A stretch of DNA of 64,000 nt. Origin: G963665925 sp963665925 (GTDB lineage Bacteria > Bacillota > Clostridia > Peptostreptococcales > Acidaminobacteraceae). Each line of letters opens with the position of its first letter. The first letter of the stretch is position 1. The position numbers and the translations under genes are program-made. The notes below the pieces were generated by a model. It did not search any database, was not told the DNA's origin, and was given only the letters and a program-made list of their open reading frames with translations. Below, piece after piece: positions 24,304 to 34,695 of the stretch. The stretch is from the NCBI GenBank assembly GCA_963665925.1, contig OY762511.1, forward strand, positions 4,774,001 through 4,838,000, read 5' to 3'.

Positions 24304-26697
24304 TTACTTGAGTTCAACGATTGTCACACCGGAGCCGCCTTGATTCAGAGGCGCCTCAGTAAATGTACGCACATGGTGGTGATGCTTGAAAAAGTCTCGG
24401 AGGCCAGCGCGCAGTGCACCTGTGCCCTTGCCATGAATGATTCTTACCGATTCAAGATTGGCTAGACAGGCGTCATCCAAATACTTGTCCAGCTCATACT
24501 CTGCTTCTTCAAGCGTTCTGCCCCTGAGGTCAATCTCTGTCGACATATGTTTCACGACCGAATTGTACTTTCTGTCAGAGCCTTTGGCACGCTTATGTGC
24601 AAGTGGTGCATCTGCAGTTGCGCTGTCATCCACGAGCATGAGGTTCTTGACGTTGACCTTCATTTTCATGATACCAATTTGAACCGTCAGTTCACCACTG
24701 CGGTCAGGAAGACTGACAACATTTCCCTTTTGTCCAAGATTAACCACTTTCACCATCTGCCCCAGTTTTAGGTTCTTTGGAATTTTTCTGAAGACCTCTT
24801 CCGGTTCAGCAATGGCAGCAGCTGCGACATCGTTGATATTCTCACGGAGCTTACGCCGCATTTTTTCAATATCCTTGTTCCTGTCCTTGATCTCCTCTTT
24901 TTGAAGACCACGAAGCTCCTTGATGATTTCTTCGGACTCGTCCTTTGCCTTCTTCAGAATTGTTCTCGCTTCTTCTTTGGCTTGTGCAAGAAGCTTTTCA
25001 CGCTGCTTTCCGAGACGGTCTTCCTTCTCTTCCAGCCTGCGCTTTAATTTTTCAATGTCCAGACGCAGTCTGACAGCTTCATCACGTTCAAGCTCGGAGG
25101 TTCTTCTGTTCTCTTCAATGGTTGTCAGAACTTCCTCAAACTCAATATCATCCTGCTTTACAAAGGCACGTGCATCTTCTATGACTTCGTCAGTCAATCC
25201 GAGTTTCTTTGAAATTTCAAAGGCATTTGACTTTCCAGGCACCCCAATCAAAAGTCTGTATGTCGGACTCAAGGTTTCCACATCAAATTCAACCGATGCG
25301 TTTTCCATGCCTTCATGGACAAGGGCAAACTGTTTCAGTTCAGAATAGTGGGTTGTTGCTATGGTACGTATTTTCCGCTTATAGAGCCGCGTCAATATTG
25401 CCATGGCAAGTGCCGCACCTTCGGCAGGATCGGTTCCCGCCCCGAGCTCGTCAAAAAGTACCAGGGATTTTTCTGTGACATGCTGGAGTATGTCGACGAT
25501 GTTCGTCATATGAGAAGAAAAGGTCGATAGACTCTGCTCAATGCTTTGTTCATCGCCGATATCTGCATACACACTATCAAAAACAGCCATTTCCGTTCCA
25601 TAGTCCGCAGGGATATGAAGGCCGGACTGTGTCATGAGCGCTAGGAGCCCCACCGTTTTAAGGGTTACTGTCTTACCACCGGTATTGGGACCCGTAATCA
25701 GAAGGGATGTGAACTCCTTTCCAATCCAGACGTTTGAAGGCACAACTGTCTTAGCTTCAAGCAGCGGATGGCGTCCGTTCTTAATATGAAGGGCGCCCCG
25801 GTCATTGATACGCGGTTCAATGGCACGCATTTTCAGTGCCAGTTTCGCCTTGGCATTCACAAAATCGAGTATGCTCAGATACTTCTGATTTGTCTTTATT
25901 TCTTCAGTAAACACAGCAATTTCAGCAGTTATGGCGCTGAGAATGCGTTCAATTTCCTTCTTTTCATCAAGCTTAAGCTCTTTGAGCTGATTGTTCAGCT
26001 CCACGACCGCCATGGGTTCTATGTAGAATGTGGAACCACTTGATGACTGGTCGTGCACAAGACCCTTGATCATATTCTTGTATTCGGATTTCACAGGCAC
26101 AACAAAACGATCCTGACGGATTGTCACAATTGCATCCTGAAGATACTTCTGATTCTGTGTGGAATGAATGATGCCATCGAGTTTTTTACGGATACTCACA
26201 TGCTTGCTGTCAATGTCACGTCGAATTTTTCGAAGTGCCGGACTCGCATTGTCAGAGATTTCACTGTCACCAACAATCGCATTTTCGATGGTCTCCTCAA
26301 TTGGCTTGAGATTCGTGAGAAAATCTGCATACTCCCCAAGAATAGGCAGTCCGTGCTCACTTTCTTCACGTTGTCTGCTGATGAAATTCTTCATTCTGCG
26401 TGCTGTTCTGAGTGTGTCCGCAACAGCCAGCAGCTGGTTTGGATACAGGTAAGACCCAATTTCAGCAATGCGCATATGTTCCCTTAAATCGTGGACTGCG
26501 CCAATAGGCATTGCATTGTGTTTCATCAACAGCGATACCGCTTCCGATGTCTGACTCAGCAAATACTTAATCTCAGCGGGCTCGCTTGAGGGCTCCAGGG
26601 TCTTGACAAACGCCTTGCCAAGCTCTGAACCTGTTTCCTTTGCCAGCATGGCTTTTATTTTTTCGTATTCCAAAACGCGTAAGGATTTCGGATTCAT
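24304..26697 (-). CDS. mutS2: endonuclease MutS2
   Basis: A 797-residue MutS2. The ATPase core has Walker A GPNTGGKT near residue 335 and Walker B region LVLFDELGAGTDPAEG. A long coiled coil follows at about 515-635. The C-terminal Smr nuclease domain carries the DLRGRTLEEAE and HGKGTGALR motifs. MutS2 acts in recombination control and in rescue of collided ribosomes in Firmicutes. It is 10 bases after the U32 peptidase stop, in the usual clostridial order pheS-pheT-zapA-U32-mutS2. GAGGTGAG precedes the ATG. Confidence 0.96.
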   Translation of the reverse strand: MNPKSLRVLEYEKIKAMLAKETGSELGKAFVKTLEPSSEPAEIKYLLSQTSEAVSLLMKHNAMPIGAVHDLREHMRIAEIGSYLYPNQLLAVADTLRTARRMKNFISRQREESEHGLPILGEYADFLTNLKPIEETIENAIVGDSEISDNASPALRKIRRDIDSKHVSIRKKLDGIIHSTQNQKYLQDAIVTIRQDRFVVPVKSEYKNMIKGLVHDQSSSGSTFYIEPMAVVELNNQLKELKLDEKKEIERILSAITAEIAVFTEEIKTNQKYLSILDFVNAKAKLALKMRAIEPRINDRGALHIKNGRHPLLEAKTVVPSNVWIGKEFTSLLITGPNTGGKTVTLKTVGLLALMTQSGLHIPADYGTEMAVFDSVYADIGDEQSIEQSLSTFSSHMTNIVDILQHVTEKSLVLFDELGAGTDPAEGAALAMAILTRLYKRKIRTIATTHYSELKQFALVHEGMENASVEFDVETLSPTYRLLIGVPGKSNAFEISKKLGLTDEVIEDARAFVKQDDIEFEEVLTTIEENRRTSELERDEAVRLRLDIEKLKRRLEEKEDRLGKQREKLLAQAKEEARTILKKAKDESEEIIKELRGLQKEEIKDRNKDIEKMRRKLRENINDVAAAAIAEPEEVFRKIPKNLKLGQMVKVVNLGQKGNVVSLPDRSGELTVQIGIMKMKVNVKNLMLVDDSATADAPLAHKRAKGSDRKYNSVVKHMSTEIDLRGRTLEEAEYELDKYLDDACLANLESVRIIHGKGTGALRAGLRDFFKHHHHVRTFTEAPLNQGGSGVTIVELK

Positions 26698-26707
26698 ACG
26701 CTCACCT

Positions 26708-29146
26708 CTAATTCTCGGCGATAACCCCTCTGTGGTAATGGCCTCTTGTTAAGCCCTTGCTCACAAACCGGTTTCGCACTGCTTCATCTTCCTGTGTCAA
26801 TTCATGGTCCATCGTATGCTTGTAATATTGAATTGCTTCACGTACTTCCTCTGCTGTTTCCAGGGTAAACACCATTCTATAGCTGCGAACGCCTTCATCA
26901 TATAAGGTATCCAGATCTTCGGGCACAAAGAGTATTTTACTGTTGAGTATTTCTGTTCTGCATGCCTTGTTAGACTTTAGAACTGGGAATACCGCACCCG
27001 TCTTGTCCTGAAGACCATACTGCTTTTCATCGCAGAGCCCGCACCCCTTCTTACCCTCAGAGAGAACAGCCGATATTGGACAGTACTCCGTGATCATGAC
27101 CGTTTGTCTGCCGTAAACCATTGTTTCTAGCATACAGCCGCCCATATTGAGTGCCTTGATCTGCGCAAGGCTCATTTCTGGTGAAAGCGTGACAATGCGG
27201 TCTGCCTTACAGTGCATATCTACAGCATACCTGTTAAACACATTGAGACCTTGATCAACACCTGAAACTACAAGACCCTGCTCCTCAGCCCACTTCAAAA
27301 CGCCGTAAGTCCCTGCCCAGATTCCATCTGCCCTACGGATAAGCTCCAAATTGGCATCAAGGGTTTTAAAATCATTGTTGCGTACAATGCGTCCCGGCGC
27401 AAAGTAAACCTTGCAGTTTTCCGGATCGATAGCTTCCAGCGCTTTTTCAAGCATGGCTGTATCACTTACAAATAGATCCACGCCGCCCGCTTCAATTGCC
27501 GCTTCAAGCTGATCAGAGGTACGCACCTGAACGTGAATTGCAGGATAGGTATACCCTTCATTTGAAGTCGATTCAACCGGCAACGTCTCAAGCAGACCTA
27601 CAGACCCACGGTGAGAATAACGTATTTCACGCAGTTCATCCAGCTTTTCAACAAGATCTCGCCTTAAGGCGTTAAGCGCTTTCATCGGCAGTGCCAAACC
27701 GTCGTCAAGTTTGATTTCAACATGTTCAGCAAAATATGGCGAGTCCCCAAGCTTCATAACCTGTGCCTCTACACGTTCAGCATCCAGTGCCTTTTTCATG
27801 GCAACTTCAGGCAGCTGGCCTTCCATTGAAACCCTGTGTCCATCCGTGTCCATTATTGTCATCGATATTGGCGTATCCTTAAGAATGGCTACCTCGAGTG
27901 TCACTGGCACACGCTGAACCTGTCTTGAGTAAGTCGCTCTAGCGTCTTTCAAAAGTGCGTCATCGACTGTCTTATATACGGTTTCGCCAGGTTTGACGTC
28001 ATACTGCATGTTCATGACTATTTCCTGACCCGCTTCTGCAGATTTGACCCTAGCACGTCCAATTTCGATGAACTCCACTCGTGCGCCTACAGATTCATTA
28101 CCGCGTCTGATTTGAATTTCATCGCCTGCATGAAGCGCATGGTCAAGGCGAAAGCGCATCCGCTTTCTATCCTTTTCGTGCTTGACAACCTGCCCAATGG
28201 CTACGCCTGAGTTTCCAGGCCACTGTCTGTTCATTCTATTCGCTTGACTGTCCCCAAGCAGATGCCCACCGGTAAACCCTCTTGTGAATATGGCTTCGGT
28301 CTCATCTTTAAGTTTTTCAATATCGATAGTCTTACCCGCCAAAGCGGCATCAATTGCCATTCTATAAGCGCGCACCACAACTGCGGCATACTCCGGACGC
28401 TTCATTCTGCCTTCAATTTTGAACGAGTCAATACCCGCATCTATCAGTGTCTGAACGGATTCAAGCGCATTCAAGTCCTTTGGACTAAGTAGATATTTTC
28501 CGCCTGTATAGGTCTCGGTGAGTCCTGTTCCCATGTCAACCAGCGTATAAGGCTGTCGGCAGCTCTGGGCACAGCTTCCCCTGTTCCCGCTTCTACCGCC
28601 AATCATACTCGACATCAGACATTGTCCCGAGTAGGATATGCAAAGTGCGCCATGTACGAAACACTCGATTTCAAGATCTGTCTTACTTCTTATTTCAGAA
28701 GCTTCTTCAGCCGACATTTCCCTTGGCAGAACAACTCTCTTGACACCTCGTTCCTTTAAAAACGCAAGGTCATATGTACTATGTGCGGTCATTTGCGTTG
28801 AGGCATGAACTTCAAAATCAGGATACCTCTTTCTCACAATGCTCAGCACACCAAAATCCTGTACAATAATAGCATCCACGTCATTATTGTACAGGAAGTC
28901 CAAATAATCTATTAACGGATTCAGCTCTGTATCAGCAACCAGGGTATTCACAGTAACAAATACAGAAACACCGTGTCTATGGCAGAATTTAACCGCTTCA
29001 CAGAGCTCTTGTCTATCAAAATTCGCTGCATATTTTCTTGCGCCAAAATCTTTTCCCGATAAGTAAACGGCATCTGCGCCATTCCATACAGCCGCAACCA
29101 GGGCTTCTTGCGTTCCAACTGGTGCGAGCAATTCAATTTTTCTCAT
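26708..29146 (-). CDS. U32 family peptidase-like protein with DUF3656
   Basis: An 812-residue protein. The U32 core begins at ELLAPVGTQEALVAAV, followed by GADAVYLSGKDFGARKYAANF. The family signature EIECFVHGALCISYSGQCLMSS has conserved cysteines, followed by GNRGSCAQSCR. DUF3656 follows at about 370-500, then a second, degenerate U32-like half. Relatives with this layout include the RlhA group, which hydroxylates 23S rRNA; that activity is an inference here. The ATG at 29146 has TGGAGG before it; an upstream in-frame ATG does not. Confidence 0.87.
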   Translation of the reverse strand: MRKIELLAPVGTQEALVAAVWNGADAVYLSGKDFGARKYAANFDRQELCEAVKFCHRHGVSVFVTVNTLVADTELNPLIDYLDFLYNNDVDAIIVQDFGVLSIVRKRYPDFEVHASTQMTAHSTYDLAFLKERGVKRVVLPREMSAEEASEIRSKTDLEIECFVHGALCISYSGQCLMSSMIGGRSGNRGSCAQSCRQPYTLVDMGTGLTETYTGGKYLLSPKDLNALESVQTLIDAGIDSFKIEGRMKRPEYAAVVVRAYRMAIDAALAGKTIDIEKLKDETEAIFTRGFTGGHLLGDSQANRMNRQWPGNSGVAIGQVVKHEKDRKRMRFRLDHALHAGDEIQIRRGNESVGARVEFIEIGRARVKSAEAGQEIVMNMQYDVKPGETVYKTVDDALLKDARATYSRQVQRVPVTLEVAILKDTPISMTIMDTDGHRVSMEGQLPEVAMKKALDAERVEAQVMKLGDSPYFAEHVEIKLDDGLALPMKALNALRRDLVEKLDELREIRYSHRGSVGLLETLPVESTSNEGYTYPAIHVQVRTSDQLEAAIEAGGVDLFVSDTAMLEKALEAIDPENCKVYFAPGRIVRNNDFKTLDANLELIRRADGIWAGTYGVLKWAEEQGLVVSGVDQGLNVFNRYAVDMHCKADRIVTLSPEMSLAQIKALNMGGCMLETMVYGRQTVMITEYCPISAVLSEGKKGCGLCDEKQYGLQDKTGAVFPVLKSNKACRTEILNSKILFVPEDLDTLYDEGVRSYRMVFTLETAEEVREAIQYYKHTMDHELTQEDEAVRNRFVSKGLTRGHYHRGVIAEN

Positions 29147-29320
29147 ATTTTCCTCCAGTAAATGATTCATACCTATAATATCATAGCCGCCTTAGACTTG
29201 CGAGTAAAGATAAGCATTCGAAAACAAGCTGTAATAATCGTTTTACTTTTTTTAACGTCTATGGCCTTCAAACAGAGAAAAACCATGGACAGATAAATCT
29301 ATCCATGGTTTATTATAGCC

Positions 29321-29929
29321 TTATTTTGTAGTGTCAAACGTCTCAATAAACTCGCTAAGCTCCAGCTTACTGGCATCTCGTTCCGATTCAACTTCGGCAA
29401 GCTTTGCACGGAGCATTTCTATTTCAACATCCTTATTTTTAAGGGTTTGCTCAAACTTTCCGAGTTTGCCCTCAGCCAGATGCATCCGCTGTTCTTTTTC
29501 TGACAGCTCACCACAAACACGGTCGACTTCCTTGCGCAATTCAAGGATAGAATGTTCATAAACGGCCGTATTTTCAACGAGCTTGTCAAACTCCGATTCA
29601 AGTGCCTTGTGCATGTCGGATTTTTCCTTCAGCTCACTTTGAAGGCGAATCAGACAATCCTTCATCGTCTTCAGCTCACCATCCGGATTGTCCAGGCGCT
29701 TAAGCAATGCTTCCTTCTCAGCTTCCAGTTTTAAATAGTCATCACCTACATTGAGTGCCGTAAGCACGGCAATCCATGAAGTACTGAACTTCTTGTTGCG
29801 ATCATAAATTGCGCGCATTTTGTCGTCAATGAGATTTGAAACACGCTGGACGAATTCTCTTGATTCATCGCTTCGTATTGTATACTCCTGATCTAAAATT
29901 CGTACAACTACTTTATTTTTAACGGTCAC
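29321..29929 (-). CDS. zapA: ZapA-like cell division protein with long coiled coil
   Basis: A 202-residue protein. The first 90 residues are a ZapA domain (VVVRILDQEYTIRSDES, with VSNLIDDKMRAI and ALNVGDDYLKLEAEKEAL). The rest is continuous coiled coil to about 195, making it about twice the usual length. ZapA stabilises FtsZ filaments. The start is GTG at 29929, with AAAGGGG about 10 bases upstream. It lies 145 bases after pheT. Confidence 0.88.
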   Translation of the reverse strand: MTVKNKVVVRILDQEYTIRSDESREFVQRVSNLIDDKMRAIYDRNKKFSTSWIAVLTALNVGDDYLKLEAEKEALLKRLDNPDGELKTMKDCLIRLQSELKEKSDMHKALESEFDKLVENTAVYEHSILELRKEVDRVCGELSEKEQRMHLAEGKLGKFEQTLKNKDVEIEMLRAKLAEVESERDASKLELSEFIETFDTTK

Positions 29930-30074
29930 CTACGAACAACCCCTTTAAGATTCAAATCTTCTTTGACTTGCAGGCAAAACAGATTCAATCAATCGGTATT
30001 TGGACTCTATTGACTTCTTCCCTTCGTCAATATATTCGCCACCCGCTAGAGTTTTCCTTCTATACAGTGCAAAA

Positions 30075-32471
30075 TTATCGAAGTTCTGCTCCTGTTTCCG
30101 TTTTAAGGGCTTCAAGAATTTTATCATAAGCTGCATTGACTTCTTCATCTGTAAGTGTTCGTTCATTGCTTCTAAAGCTTAGCGCATAAGCCATTGACTT
30201 GTATCCTTCGTCAATCTGCTTGCCTTCATATACGTCGAACAGGCGCACCGACTCAAGCAGTTCGCTGCCATTCTCCTTGATAACGGAAATAATTGCAGCC
30301 GACTCAGTCTCTTTCTTCACAAGCAGTGCGATATCACGTGAACTTGCAGGGTACTTTGGAAGCGCCGTATATGTGCGGTCAAGTCGAGTTGTCTGAAGCA
30401 GGATATTGAAATCAATATCTGCAACATAGACTTTAACATCCACATCGTAGTTTTCAAGCACCTTTGGATGCACCTCGCCAATCGTACCCAGAATGTGGTT
30501 TCCATAGCCCAGTGTTGCGCAACGTCCAGGATGGTAGGTAGGATGGTTTGATTCCTTATGGTACTCAACACCATGGATACCCAGCACCTCAAATAGAGCC
30601 TCAACGCGTCCCTTAAGTGTGAAGAAATCCTCATCAGGTCCGTAAACACCCATGCAGAGCTGCTTCTTCTCGATAGGCAGGTTCACAACAGGCAGCTCTC
30701 TTGGGAAGAAGAGATTCCCAATTTCAAATGCCGCAGCACTTTCCACAGAACGGTTAGCATTGCGTGCAAGCACTTCCAGCATATTTGCCATGAGCGTTGT
30801 ACGCATAGCAGAATATTCCTCTCCAAGAGGGTTTTTCAGCATTACCGCTTTACGAAGAATTGAGTCCGCAGTCAGTCTAAGCTGATCTTGCTGGCTTGGG
30901 CTTACAAACGAATATGTCAGGATTTCATTCATGCCGACTGCACACAGCGCGTCTTTTGCAATGTCTTCAATTTCCTGTCCGTTGGTTTTAGCACCCCACT
31001 GCGAGTCGTGCGGCAGTGTTGCTTCAATTCGATCATAACCGTACATACGTGCAACTTCTTCTACAAAGTCGATTTCTTCTATAAGGTCCAGTCTGAAAGC
31101 TGGAGGTACACAAGCAATTTTACCCTCTTTCAGTTCTGTTTCAATTTGCAGCTTGTTGAGAATTTCTGTGATTTCTTCTACAGTAAGCGCTACGCCAAGA
31201 AGACCTGTTACACGTTCAGGACGCACCATGATCTCTTCAATTTTCTTTGGCTCAGGATAAACGTCGAGCATACCGCCGACAACAGTACCCGCTCCAAGCA
31301 TTTCAATCAGGTGACATACTCTGTTCAGAACCTCTGGAACATACTCAGGCGAAACACCCTTTTCGTATCTTGAAGAAGCCTCGGAACGCAGACCTAAATC
31401 GCGGGATGTCTTTCTGATATTCGACTTGAAGAAGTTTGCAACTTCGATAAGAATCGTCGTTGTCTTGTCAGAAATCTCAGTTTCAGCACCACCCATGATT
31501 CCAGCAAGGCCCACTGCCTTTTCACCGTCAGAAATTACAAGCATGTCATTTGTAAGCTTACGCTCCACATCGTCAAGTGTAACAAGAATTTCATCTTCTT
31601 TGGCACGACGAGCAACCAGCTTGTGACCAGCAAGGGTCTCCAGATCATAAGCATGGATTGGCTGACCATACTCAAGCAGAACGTAGTTTGTAATATCTAC
31701 GATGTTGTTTGTTGGACGCATGCCCGCTTTCATAAGCGCTGACTGCATCCAAGCAGGTGATGGCTCGATTTTTACGTTTTTAACAACACGTGCGCCAAAT
31801 CTCGGACAAAGGTCTGCATCTTCGATTTCTACCGAAGCGTAGTCCTTGACATCATCCACCTCAGTCTCTATAGTTGTCGCAGGCATTTTAAGCTCAAGGT
31901 CGAATGTTGCAGCAGTTTCTCTTGCCATGCCTAGAATACTTAGGCAGTCCGGTCTGTTTGGTGTAATCTCAAATTCGATGACTGAGTCATTCAGGTCCAG
32001 AACTTCCTTGATATCTGACCCCAGCTCAGGTGTCCCTTGAAGAATGTAGATGCCATCAGCGTAATCCTTCTGAATGACCTTCTTTTCAAAACCAAGTTCC
32101 TCAAGCGAACAGAACATGCCGTTTGAAACGACGCCTCTCAGCTTGCCCTTCTTGATTTTTGTTCCGTCATGAAGGGTTGATTTATGCAGTGCAACAGGAA
32201 TATAACAGTCAGGATATACATTCTGAGCTGCTGTTACAATTTGAATTGGTTCTTCTTCGCCCACATCTACGCTGAGTACGAGAAGCTTGTCTGCGTCTGG
32301 ATGGCCTTCTCTGGAAAGACATTTTCCAACTACAATACGGTCTATTGCTCCAGCAACCGAATCAACTGTCTCTGTATTTGAACCAGACATGATCAGGCGG
32401 TCTTCCAGAGTCTTAATATTAATATTTTCTACATTTACATATTCATTTAACCATTTAACTGGTACTAACAT
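30075..32471 (-). CDS. pheT: phenylalanyl-tRNA synthetase beta subunit
   Basis: A 798-residue subunit. It has an N-terminal EMAP/OB tRNA-binding domain with VVGKCLSREGHPDADKL at about 47-63, the B3/B4 editing domain, the B5 domain, a catalytic-like core with LPHDSQWGAK, and the C-terminal FDX-ACB anticodon domain (LPKYPASSRDIALLV). It forms the alpha2-beta2 enzyme with PheS, 16 bases upstream. GGAGGGGA precedes the ATG. Confidence 0.97.
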   Translation of the reverse strand: MLVPVKWLNEYVNVENINIKTLEDRLIMSGSNTETVDSVAGAIDRIVVGKCLSREGHPDADKLLVLSVDVGEEEPIQIVTAAQNVYPDCYIPVALHKSTLHDGTKIKKGKLRGVVSNGMFCSLEELGFEKKVIQKDYADGIYILQGTPELGSDIKEVLDLNDSVIEFEITPNRPDCLSILGMARETAATFDLELKMPATTIETEVDDVKDYASVEIEDADLCPRFGARVVKNVKIEPSPAWMQSALMKAGMRPTNNIVDITNYVLLEYGQPIHAYDLETLAGHKLVARRAKEDEILVTLDDVERKLTNDMLVISDGEKAVGLAGIMGGAETEISDKTTTILIEVANFFKSNIRKTSRDLGLRSEASSRYEKGVSPEYVPEVLNRVCHLIEMLGAGTVVGGMLDVYPEPKKIEEIMVRPERVTGLLGVALTVEEITEILNKLQIETELKEGKIACVPPAFRLDLIEEIDFVEEVARMYGYDRIEATLPHDSQWGAKTNGQEIEDIAKDALCAVGMNEILTYSFVSPSQQDQLRLTADSILRKAVMLKNPLGEEYSAMRTTLMANMLEVLARNANRSVESAAAFEIGNLFFPRELPVVNLPIEKKQLCMGVYGPDEDFFTLKGRVEALFEVLGIHGVEYHKESNHPTYHPGRCATLGYGNHILGTIGEVHPKVLENYDVDVKVYVADIDFNILLQTTRLDRTYTALPKYPASSRDIALLVKKETESAAIISVIKENGSELLESVRLFDVYEGKQIDEGYKSMAYALSFRSNERTLTDEEVNAAYDKILEALKTETGAELR

Positions 32472-32487
32472 CTGTTTCCCCTCCTAT

Positions 32488-33507
32488 TTAGAACTGGTTG
32501 ATAAAGCGCATATCGTTGTCAAAGAACAGACGAATGTCATCAATTTCAAGCTTAAGCATTGCGATACGGTCAACACCCATACCAAAGGCAAATCCTGAGT
32601 AGATTTCCGGGTCGATACCGCATTCAGCAAGAACGTGCGGATGTACCATGCCACAGCCTAGGATTTCTATCCAACCAGTGCCGCCACATACTCTACAGCC
32701 TTCGCCCCCACATTTGAAGCAAGTCACGTCAACTTCAGCACTTGGCTCAGTGAATGGGAAATGGTGTGGACGGAATTTTGTTTGCGTGTTGCTGCCGAAA
32801 AGGCGCTTTGCAATCATATCCAGGGTACCCTTTAGATCAGCCATTGTAATGCCCTCGCCAACAACCAGACCTTCAAGCTGGTGGAACATAGGCGAGTGTG
32901 TTGCGTCCAGTTCGTCAAAACGGAAACAGCGGCCTGGTGAAATCACCTTGATTGGCGGCTTCATCTTTTTCATCGTTCTGATTTGTACTGGTGAGGTATG
33001 CGTTCTTAGGAGCAGGTCATCTGAAATATAGAATGTATCCGACATTGAACGTGCAGGGTGATCCTGCGGTGAGTTCAGGGCATCGAAGTTGTTGTATACG
33101 GTGTCAACTTCTGGACCTTCAGCAATTTTAAAGCCCATGCCGATGAAGTTGTCCTTAAGTTCGTCAAGGACCTTGTTCAGCGGATGTCTCTTGCCTGCAG
33201 CCGCAACCTTGCCAGGACGTGTAACATCAATGTTCTCCTGCTCAAGCTGCTTTTGAAGTTCCTTTTCTTTAAGTGTATCCTTAGACTGTGTCAGGGCCTC
33301 ATCAATCCCCTGACGCACCTCGTTAGCTACTTTGCCGACTTCAGGTCTTTCCTCTTTCGACAGTTTGCCCATTTCCTTCATAATTGCAGTAAGTTCACCC
33401 TTCTTACCAAGATACTTGATTCGAATATCCTCAAGCTCCTGCAGCGAACCGGCCGCCTCGATCGCCTCTACAGCAGAGACGTGCAGCGCTCTCAATTGTT
33501 CCTTCAT
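32488..33507 (-). CDS. pheS: phenylalanyl-tRNA synthetase alpha subunit
   Basis: A 339-residue class II catalytic subunit. The N-terminal coiled coil is about 1-85. Motif 2 is in ISPGRCFRFDELDATHSPMF, and motif 3 is GFAFGMGVDRIAMLKL. A Cys-rich loop CFKCGGEGCRVCGG near residue 260 could bind zinc, as in some PheS proteins. It charges tRNA-Phe with PheT. It is first in the pheS-pheT transcript behind a T-box leader. AAAGGAG precedes the ATG. Confidence 0.97.
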   Translation of the reverse strand: MKEQLRALHVSAVEAIEAAGSLQELEDIRIKYLGKKGELTAIMKEMGKLSKEERPEVGKVANEVRQGIDEALTQSKDTLKEKELQKQLEQENIDVTRPGKVAAAGKRHPLNKVLDELKDNFIGMGFKIAEGPEVDTVYNNFDALNSPQDHPARSMSDTFYISDDLLLRTHTSPVQIRTMKKMKPPIKVISPGRCFRFDELDATHSPMFHQLEGLVVGEGITMADLKGTLDMIAKRLFGSNTQTKFRPHHFPFTEPSAEVDVTCFKCGGEGCRVCGGTGWIEILGCGMVHPHVLAECGIDPEIYSGFAFGMGVDRIAMLKLEIDDIRLFFDNDMRFINQF

Positions 33508-33572
33508 GAATATGACTCCTTTCTCGTACTTTCATATTTATTTTGATTCCGGGACGAAAAATTTGCATTAAA

Positions 33573-33849
33573 AAAGCCTTCGTCCTCAACACATGTTGGG
33601 ACGAAGGCTATGTTAGCTTCCGCGTTACCACCCAGATTACCGTTTACTTTATAGAAGCAAGCGATCTCTCTTAAACCCTTTAACGGAGGTTACCGGCAGG
33701 AACTACTTTCAAATGTTCACTCCTGCAGCTCGTGAGGGAACTTCAACACACCCGTCTGCGACCTTGCACCGTCCGACCGCTCTCTTCAAGACTCAAGTGG
33801 GTTTACTTTCCTCAGTCAACACTGATTTTAATCATTCAAATTCATGTAT
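33573..33849 (-). promoter_or_regulatory. T-box leader of pheST
   Basis: The minus strand carries the T-box GGGTGGTAACGCGG. Stem I includes GGACGGTGCAAGG and a specifier loop GAAGTTCCC whose codon TTC (Phe; plus 33738-33740) fits. The terminator AGCCTTCGTCC/GGACGAAGGCT followed by TTTTTT is at 33573-33619. The rest of the 388-base gap is leader and promoter. Confidence 0.92.
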
Positions 33850-33855
33850 AGTCGT

Positions 33856-33884
33856 ATTATAGCATAGGGGATTTGACCGAACAA
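33856..33884 (-). promoter_or_regulatory. sigma-A promoter of pheST
   Basis: On the minus strand TTGTTC (33879-33884) and TATAAT (33856-33861) are 17 bases apart, with TGC extending the -10. Confidence 0.75.
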
Positions 33885-33895
33885 GGCAAGTTTCA

Positions 33896-34687
33896 TTATT
33901 TTCTCTGCCTCAAGGCCTCATACATCATAATGGCTGCCGCAACCCCTGCATTGAGGGATTCAGCTGAGCCCACAATTGGAATTTTGACCTTGTATGGTGC
34001 ACGGTTCAGAATGTGGTCCTCAATGCCGTTGGCTTCATTTCCAACAATAAAGGCCGTTGGCCCCCTGTAGTCCAGGCTGTCGTAATCCACACTGTCTTCA
34101 AGCGCTGTAGCCGCTACCAGATAGTCTGCTCCCTTCAGCTTGTCTTCGGCCTCTTCCCAGAGGACACCTTCGAGCACTGGGAGGCTGAAAACAGACCCCA
34201 TGGTGGAACGCAAAACCTTTGGATTGAACAGGTCCACGGTCCCTTTTAGAAGAATCATGCCAGACGCACCTGCCGCATCAGCCGTACGCAGGATCGTTCC
34301 CAGATTACCCGGGTCCTGAAGCCTGTCGAGGATCATGACCACCCTGCTACCGCCTAGGACATCATCCCAGGTCCAGTTAGGCTGTCTGACGATTGCCAGT
34401 ATGCCCTGGGGACTCATGGTGTCTGAAAGCTCCTCCATGATTTTGTCTTCAACTTCCAGCACCTTGTACTGGCCGCTGTCTTCCAGGTCCTTGATGAAGT
34501 CCCTGCCCTCATCTGTTCTCAATATGGCACTCGAATACAGAATACATTCGATATGCGCCTGACTTTCAACTGCTGATTGCACAAATCTGAGTCCCTCTGC
34601 AATAAAGAGGCCCGTTTTGACGCGTTCCTTTTTGCGAGAGAGCGCCTTAACTTCCTTGATGGTCTTGTTTTGAGCTGATGTAATCAT
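33896..34687 (-). CDS. TrmH/SpoU family RNA 2'-O-methyltransferase
   Basis: A 263-residue SPOUT methyltransferase. It has an N-terminal substrate-binding domain (SAQNKTIKEVKALSRKKER). The SPOUT motifs are motif 1 LDRLQDPGNLGTILRTADAAG, motif 2 IVGNEANGI and motif 3 IPIVGSAESLNAGVAAAI. It methylates a ribose in rRNA or tRNA; the exact site cannot be told. It lies 8 bases after the ktrA-type stop and probably shares its transcript. Confidence 0.92.
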   Translation of the reverse strand: MITSAQNKTIKEVKALSRKKERVKTGLFIAEGLRFVQSAVESQAHIECILYSSAILRTDEGRDFIKDLEDSGQYKVLEVEDKIMEELSDTMSPQGILAIVRQPNWTWDDVLGGSRVVMILDRLQDPGNLGTILRTADAAGASGMILLKGTVDLFNPKVLRSTMGSVFSLPVLEGVLWEEAEDKLKGADYLVAATALEDSVDYDSLDYRGPTAFIVGNEANGIEDHILNRAPYKVKIPIVGSAESLNAGVAAAIMMYEALRQRK

Positions 34688-34695
34688 GCAAACAC

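Noticed and set aside
29945..30166. 73-codon minus-strand ORF overlapping the end of pheT and the gap before zapA
   Set aside because: Its only ATG lies inside pheT in another frame, and no ribosome binding site is found before an internal start in the gap. The part after pheT (about 30060-29945) could still be a vestige, but nothing supports it.
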